This document shows, piece by piece, positions 15,724 through 18,513 of a DNA stretch of 18,513 nucleotides (the first letter of the stretch is position 1; each line of letters begins with the position of its first letter). The DNA is taken from assembly GCA_031287585.1 (NCBI GenBank), contig JAITST010000396.1:1-18513 (forward strand). The letters run 5' to 3'. The notes under the pieces were generated by a model. It was not told the DNA's origin. It made no database searches and worked only from the letters and a program-made list of their open reading frames with translations. The stretch is from Planctomycetaceae bacterium. GTDB taxonomy: Bacteria; Planctomycetota; Planctomycetia; Pirellulales; Thermoguttaceae. A program made the position numbers and the translations under genes.

Positions 15724-15933
15724 TTAGTCTTTGTTCGGTTTTGTCGGTTGCGACAAGAACGCTTTCAGACGGTCAACAGGATACAAAACTCTTTTCCCTA
15801 CGCGAACGTGCGGAAGTTCGTTTTTTTTCGTGAGTGAAAAAACGGTTCGGACTGACAGACCTAACAGGTTACTAACCTCTCGCATACTGTACGCAAGTTT
15901 TTCACCTTGCGGATTCTGGGTTTGTTTAAACAT
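15724..15933 (-). CDS. helix-turn-helix excisionase-like DNA-binding protein, 69 aa
   Basis: Residues 16-62 (SMREVSNLLGLSVRTVFSLT, then ELPHVRVGKRVLYPVDRLKAFL) form the MerR-like HTH_17/excisionase fold: helix, recognition helix around TVFSLTKKN, a wing with VRVGKRVLYP, then a final helix. Proteins of this kind act as recombination directionality factors or repressors in small integrative elements. It lies directly upstream of the primase-helicase gene and downstream of a palindrome-rich control region. Only a weak ribosome site (GAAAG) precedes the ATG. Xis, AlpA-like activator and repressor roles are all possible. Confidence 0.75.
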   Translation of the reverse strand: MFKQTQNPQGEKLAYSMREVSNLLGLSVRTVFSLTKKNELPHVRVGKRVLYPVDRLKAFLSQPTKPNKD

Positions 15934-15965
15934 AGTTGGCTACTTTCTATAAAGATTGAACATTT

Positions 15966-16068
15966 GCAGGAGATTACAGTGTCCTGCCTATACCCTTACA
16001 GAAAAAACAACCAAACCGTATGTTGTTTTTACAAAAGAATCCTTGTAAACCATTGACTTACAAGGATT
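15966..16068. promoter_or_regulatory. control region with three palindromes upstream of the HTH gene
   Basis: Three inverted repeats: GCAGGA/TCCTGC (15966-15971, 15982-15987); AAAAACAAC/GTTGTTTTT (16003-16011, 16022-16030), A/T-flanked and able to act as a weak bidirectional terminator; and a perfect 11-bp AATCCTTGTAA/TTACAAGGATT (16038-16048, 16058-16068) with a 9-bp spacer, which looks like an operator for a dimeric regulator. No clear promoter could be assigned to the HTH gene. Confidence 0.55.
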
Positions 16069-16092
16069 AAAAATTTTTAGAATTTTTCAACT

Positions 16093-16135
16093 CACGCAAC
16101 TTTCACACAACTTTATATCACTTTCACACAACTTT
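16093..16135. repeat. three iteron-like direct repeats
   Basis: On the - strand AAAGTTGTGTG (16125-16135), AAAGTTGTGTG (16104-16114) and AAAGTTGCGTG (16093-16103). Starts are 11 and 21 bp apart, so all lie on one helical face. A longer 16-bp unit, ACTTTCACACAACTTT, is exact at 16099-16114 and 16120-16135. Next to an A/T-rich stretch and palindromes they resemble replication iterons or repressor sites. Confidence 0.65.
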
Positions 16136-16138
16136 TTT

Positions 16139-17113
16139 CTAATTAAAATTGTCTTTTTTCGAGGATTGTTTTGCTTTCTTCTCCGCTTTGGCGTTCTTTT
16201 CTACCTTTCGTTCTGCGTTTCCCTTTATAATTCTTTTGTGCTTCGCAAAACGTTTTTTCCAAGTCTCCGTTTTGATAAGTGCTTGCATTGTTTTTTCTGT
16301 CTTGAACTCTGAATTGTATAGTCTAATGAGTTCCGGTGCAGTTAAAAAAATCGTTTGTGGATTTTTTAGTATAGTACCGTATAACCATTTATTAACGGTA
16401 GGCGGTTTGTTGACTGGTTTACTTGCGGCTTTTACTGGTTTGTTCGCCGATTGAATCGGCGGGGCTGCGTCCGGTATTAACATAAGAGCAGGTATAGATG
16501 GTGCAGATGTGATTTGTGATTCGGCGGCTTGTTCTATTGGTTCAAAAACAGTGTCAAGTGTGAGGTCTTGGTTTTCTTTGTTCACAATGTTTTTGGCGAT
16601 TACAAAAATAAAATAGTATGTTTTTTGGGGATTGTTTTTTAATTCAAGATTTCTATTTGCTATACGGATAATATCATACAACGCTGTGTTTATTGGAGTA
16701 TTTTCAGGTGATATAACACCCTTCGCTATTGAAATGATAAGACGAAGTACCGTATCGGTATTGCTCGCAATATCGTTAGGTTTCTTTGTAATTTTGATAA
16801 TGCGGCGTAGAGCGTTGTGTTTTCTATTATGTTCTCGTTCTTGTTGCAACCGTAATATGACAGCCGGTGATAGAAAGTGAGTGCCGACAGACGGGAACGA
16901 GAATCGTTTCTGTAAATCGCTTATGAAAGACAATCTGCGATTAAAATCTGCAAATGGGGCAGAAATCATTTTTTTCCAATCATCGAATTGTTTAAGAACG
17001 CGATTTTGTTCCTGAATCATATTCAAGAATGGAGTTTCGTATTGTTTTTGAATTGCGGCAAGATATTCATACTGCTTTTGTGCTTTGACAATCTCCTCGA
17101 TAATGGTTGCCAT
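16139..17113 (-). CDS. unknown element-encoded protein, 324 aa
   Basis: Not recognised. ATG 17113 has a good ribosome site (AAGGGG, 7-8 nt upstream) and a promoter 70 bp further upstream, so it is the first gene of the element's - strand run. Visible parts: a glutamine- and charge-rich helical N-terminus (1-100); four similar helical units at about 105-116, 126-138, 148-160 and 169-181 (IIKITKKPND, LIISIAKGVISPEN, IIRIANRNLELKNN, IFVIAKNIVNKEN), a 21-22-residue repeat; a Pro/Ala/Lys linker (200-240); a C-terminal domain WLYGTILKN...IRLYNSEFKTEK (243-295); and a Lys-rich tail (from about 287). The basic end suggests nucleic-acid binding, as inference. It is more A/T-rich than the other element genes. 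It could be a replication helper or cargo such as a defence gene. Confidence 0.75.
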   Translation of the reverse strand: MATIIEEIVKAQKQYEYLAAIQKQYETPFLNMIQEQNRVLKQFDDWKKMISAPFADFNRRLSFISDLQKRFSFPSVGTHFLSPAVILRLQQEREHNRKHNALRRIIKITKKPNDIASNTDTVLRLIISIAKGVISPENTPINTALYDIIRIANRNLELKNNPQKTYYFIFVIAKNIVNKENQDLTLDTVFEPIEQAAESQITSAPSIPALMLIPDAAPPIQSANKPVKAASKPVNKPPTVNKWLYGTILKNPQTIFLTAPELIRLYNSEFKTEKTMQALIKTETWKKRFAKHKRIIKGNAERKVEKNAKAEKKAKQSSKKDNFN

Positions 17114-17185
17114 TGATTATCCCCTTTGTGATTTTGTGTTATTTCATTCCGTTTCGACACAATGCCGCTACGTGCTGCCATTTAC

Positions 17186-17213
17186 ATTCTACCAAGCAAC
17201 GGGAAAGCGTCAA
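17186..17213 (-). promoter_or_regulatory. putative promoter of the 324-aa gene
   Basis: On the - strand TTGACG (17213-17208), a 16-bp spacer and TAGAAT (17191-17186). The start point would be near 17179, giving a leader of about 65 nt before ATG 17113. It is the best sigma-70-like promoter in the element. Confidence 0.6.
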
Positions 17214-17221
17214 GCCCCTAC

Positions 17222-17247
17222 AATCGGCTGCAACCGCCGATTTTTTT
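17222..17247 (+). terminator. + strand intrinsic terminator facing the element genes
   Basis: AATCGGC (17222-17228) pairs with GCCGATT (17236-17242), loop of 7, followed by T through 17247. It is oriented to stop + strand transcription just behind the - strand promoter at 17186-17213. No + strand gene is visible before it, so it may limit antisense transcription. Confidence 0.6.
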
Positions 17248-17632
17248 ACAGGTGTGAGAATTCAAAAGTGCCTGCGAACGTTGAATATGAGCGATTCTGT
17301 GAGACATTTTTTCGGGTAAATAAACAAAAGAAATGTATGTTATGGGCTTGCTGTTGGTTTGGGTGTTTTGCCTTTCGGTAGTACCTAACCCCCCCACCCC
17401 CTTGATGTTCGCGGCGGTTGGGCGGGGGTATAGTACACGATTCAAGGTAGGCAGGGGGCTAATCGCTCGGCGGTGCAAATCTGTACAGAAAAATGAATTT
17501 GATTTTGACGGGGGGATTAGGTACTACTTTTGACCGTTTCGGCAAAACCGCCCGCGTCACTACCCCCCATCATCTATTTGTTTTCCCTTTCCCCCAAAAA
17601 CGCACCAACCCTCTAAAAAAGCCAATAGGCAC
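17248..17632. other. noncoding control region with G/C tracts and an 18-bp inverted repeat
   Basis: No gene is supported. Several G or C runs of 5-7 occur (17389-17395, 17397-17401, and near 17433, 17454, 17510-17515, 17565, 17592). An 18-bp inverted repeat matches at 17 of 18: GTAGTACCTAACCCCCCC (17378-17395) against GGGGGGATTAGGTACTAC (17510-17527). Related words GGGGGTATAGTAC and GGGGGCTAAT lie between the arms. This may be a replication origin, a regulator-binding array or a G-quadruplex region. Confidence 0.5.
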
Positions 17633-17664
17633 AAAAAAAACGCTAACAGGTATTTCAGTTAGCG
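17633..17664 (-). terminator. - strand intrinsic terminator after the displaced integrase tail
   Basis: Read on the - strand, CGCTAAC (17664-17658) pairs with GTTAGCG (17647-17641) around a 10-nt loop, followed by eight T (17640-17633). It starts 53 bp after the stop codon of the displaced integrase tail (17718-17720). This is where an integrase transcript would end in the circular form. Confidence 0.75.
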
Positions 17665-17717
17665 GCGGTATTTTGTCATTAGAACAACAAGTACAAACGA
17701 CCAAATAGGCAACTGGT

Positions 17718-17925
17718 TTATTCAACAAATTCTAACGCCGATTGCCGCTGTGAGAGAATCCCATCAATTAGGGTTCGGACTACGCATAAATCGGCACTTG
17801 GTAACTTGCGTAAACTAGACAAAATTGAAATTGCCCCATATTCTGCCCCAAAAGAATTTCCGTTTTGCCGTAAGTCGTTGGTGTCAACAACTTGCGACGA
17901 CTGGTTCGTTTCCATGTGCGCCCAT
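17718..17925 (-). CDS. displaced C-terminal coding segment of the integrase (joined only in the excised circle)
   Basis: Read on the - strand from the att core, the frame that encodes WAHM in the integrase continues here as ETNQSSQVVDTNDLRQNGNS, then FGAEYGAISILSSLRKLPSA, and ends EFVE at a stop at 17718-17720. That is 64 residues after the core. Joining 11876 to 17925 keeps the frame exactly, giving a 513-aa integrase in place of the 465-aa integrated form. An intrinsic terminator follows. In the integrated state the frame is open upstream only into the IS remnant, without a good start. FGAEYGA repeats the motif found in the integrase itself because both are encoded by the same TGCCCCA arm repeat. 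Expression is inferred. Confidence 0.65.
17832..17850. repeat. TGCCCCA pair, putative integrase arm sites (distal arm)
   Basis: TGCCCCA at 17832-17838 and 17844-17850, 12 bp apart, inside a 21-bp block identical to 12008-12028. The pair lies 60-80 bp from the distal core, giving the element matching arms on both sides of attP. Confidence 0.55.
17902..17925 (+). repeat. distal attachment site (attR)
   Basis: TGGTTCG-TT-TCCATGTGCGCCCAT, matching the tRNA-Ile 3' end at 22 of 24 positions, with 15 identical bp at 17911-17925. It marks the other end of the element, and chromosome resumes at about 17926. Confidence 0.85.
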
Positions 17926-17940
17926 TTATTGTTTGCATAC

Positions 17941-18245
17941 CGGTTATGTTCTGAAATTATTGAATAGACTTGTTCGGAAACGTGAGAATAGGGGAAACAA
18001 GTGCTTGGGTTAAGCAAAATATCTCGCATTTTTCAACAATTCCAACGACTCGTTTTAGTTTCCGAATAAGTCTGTTATGTTGCCTGAACGCGGCATTTTT
18101 TGTGCCATTTGTACTTCCGCAAAACGGACATTTTAACGCAACTAAAACCATTCTTCCCACCTCCTTGACAATGGACTAAACTAACCCAAAACAGTATAAG
18201 CATTTTGAGAGTTAGTGTCAAGACAATAAGTTTAGAACATAACCG
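17941..18245. mobile_element. 305-bp insertion-sequence remnant with 22-bp inverted ends (IS1-like)
   Basis: The left end CGGTTATGTTCTGAAATTATTG (given here in two halves: CGGTTATGTTCT at 17941-17952 and GAAATTATTG at 17953-17962) matches the inverted right end (18245-18224) at 20 of 22 positions. Inside lie an IS1 InsA-like start and a second, nested 16-bp inverted repeat (AGACTTGTTCGGAAAC 17966-17981 / GTTTCCGAATAAGTCT 18058-18073, 15/16). IS1 elements are about 0.7-0.8 kb, so this is a deletion derivative or MITE. No target-site duplication is visible. It begins 15 bp from the att core. Confidence 0.55.
17957..18151 (-). pseudogene. truncated IS1-family InsA-like N-terminus
   Basis: ATG 18151 follows a very strong ribosome site (AAGGAGG, rc of 18161-18166 region). 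The product starts MVLVALKCPFCGSTNGTKN, which fits the InsA zinc-ribbon start of IS1-family transposases (CPxCxS.N..KNG). The second CxxC pair and the helix-turn-helix are missing. After about 25 residues the frame runs into the nested inverted repeat and then unrelated sequence for a total of 64 aa. It is treated as a decayed transposase, not a functional gene. Confidence 0.5.
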
Positions 18246-18321
18246 ACGAAAAGAGTTACGGAAATTTCGCAAAAATTTTTCAAAAAATATGCCCGCCCCT
18301 CTTTAATTATTTTTTTTCGAG

Positions 18322-18330
18322 TGTTAAAAT
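18322..18330 (+). promoter_or_regulatory. possible extended -10 promoter of the MauE/DoxX-like gene
   Basis: TG-T-TAAAAT (18322-18330) is an extended -10 box. The start would be near 18337, about 50 nt before ATG 18388. The 18246-18321 stretch is A/T-rich with T-runs and no gene. Confidence 0.4.
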
Positions 18331-18387
18331 GTCGCGAGAATGAAAACTATCGGAATACTCATTCGTTTGAAAAACGTGAGGTTTGTT

Positions 18388-18513
18388 ATGCAGACGATTG
18401 TGAAACATTTTGCTGCGTTATTTTTCGTAGTGCGAAAATGGAACTTGGTTCGTTTTTTTGTTGCGTTGGTTTTACTTGTTGCGGCGAGTTTGAAGGCATA
18501 CCAACTTGTGACA
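18388..18513 (+). CDS. 5' end of a MauE/DoxX-like redox-associated membrane protein (runs off window)
   Basis: 42 residues are visible: a short basic N-terminus (MQTIVKHFAALFFVVRKWN), then one hydrophobic helix LVRFFVALVLLVAAS followed by LKAYQLVT. RxxxALVLLxAAxLKxYQL is the usual first helix of the MauE/DoxX-like membrane proteins frequent in planctomycetes, thought to work in disulfide or redox steps. GTGAGG at 18377-18382 precedes ATG 18388. An in-frame ATG at 18340 would add 16 residues but would be nearly leaderless and has no ribosome site. The redox motifs are outside the window. Confidence 0.6.
   Translation, partial: MQTIVKHFAALFFVVRKWNLVRFFVALVLLVAASLKAYQLVT

Larger units (their letters stand above)
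11862..17925. mobile_element. tRNA-Ile integrative element, about 6.05 kb, satellite or plasmid-like
   Basis: Bounded by the 15-bp core repeat in tRNA-Ile and its distal copy. All genes lie on the - strand, opposite to the host genes: unknown 324-aa protein, HTH excisionase-like protein, primase-helicase, broken Bro-N gene, tyrosine integrase. There are no structural, packaging or conjugation genes. The noncoding ends contain arm-type repeats, a promoter and terminators. Replication and excision functions without particle genes suggest a phage-satellite-like or autonomously replicating integrative element. Which helper it uses, if any, cannot be seen. Confidence 0.85.

Noticed and set aside
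17718..18029. A stand-alone 103-codon - strand gene across the distal att site
   Set aside because: Its upstream part lies in the IS remnant with no ribosome site. It is better explained as the displaced integrase tail read from an accidental start.
1..18513. CRISPR array
   Set aside because: No regularly spaced repeats of 24-40 bp are present. The repeated words seen are short and belong to hairpins or arm sites.

Overview
The window looks like a chromosomal segment of a planctomycete (Planctomycetota, probably Pirellulales-like). Support comes from a very large conserved-type planctomycete protein, the FQN-x-RR version of the tyrosine-recombinase box, a MauE/DoxX-like gene start and frequent absence of Shine-Dalgarno sites. 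These are recognised by eye; no database search was run. All host genes seen are on the + strand. The mobile element carries all of its genes on the - strand.

Layout. 2-118 is the tail of a nuclease/ATPase-type gene. 470-4603 encodes a 1377-aa protein of unknown function. 4766-7486 is acnA (aconitase), bordered on both sides by GTAGAGACGCG repeats. 7594-8376 (glutamine-amidotransferase-like fold) and 8373-9302 (Rpn-type PD-(D/E)XK nuclease) overlap by ATGA. The Rpn gene holds an in-frame internal start with a strong Shine-Dalgarno site. 9361-10461 is carA. 10697-11707 is a trans-polyprenyl diphosphate synthase, apparently with a leaderless mRNA. 11802-11875 is tRNA-Ile(GAU).

The 3' end of that tRNA is the attachment site of a compact integrative element of about 6.05 kb (11862-17925). 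It is bounded by a 15-bp perfect repeat (24 bp at 22/24). Its genes, in transcription order, are: an unknown 324-aa protein (16139-17113), an excisionase-like HTH protein (15724-15933), a primase/Toprim/RecA-like helicase fusion (13550-15649), a broken Bro-N/antirepressor gene joined by ATGA (13321-13553), and a tyrosine integrase (11813-13210). No capsid, terminase, tail or conjugation genes are present, so it resembles a satellite or plasmid-like integrative element. Noncoding segments at 15934-16138 and 17114-17717 hold palindromes, iteron-like repeats, G-tracts, a promoter and terminators.

The most interesting point is that the attachment core lies inside the integrase reading frame. In the integrated form, the last 16 residues of the integrase are encoded by the antisense strand of the tRNA gene. 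If the ends are joined as in an excised circle, the same frame runs through attP into a different 64-residue tail (17718-17912). That tail is followed by a - strand intrinsic terminator (17633-17664). Integration therefore swaps the C-terminus of the integrase. The same C-terminal coding regions carry TGCCCCA repeats on both arms that look like arm-type binding sites.

Right of the element lie a 305-bp IS remnant with 22-bp inverted ends and an IS1-InsA-like start (17941-18245), then the 5' end of a MauE/DoxX-like membrane protein gene (18388 to the window end).
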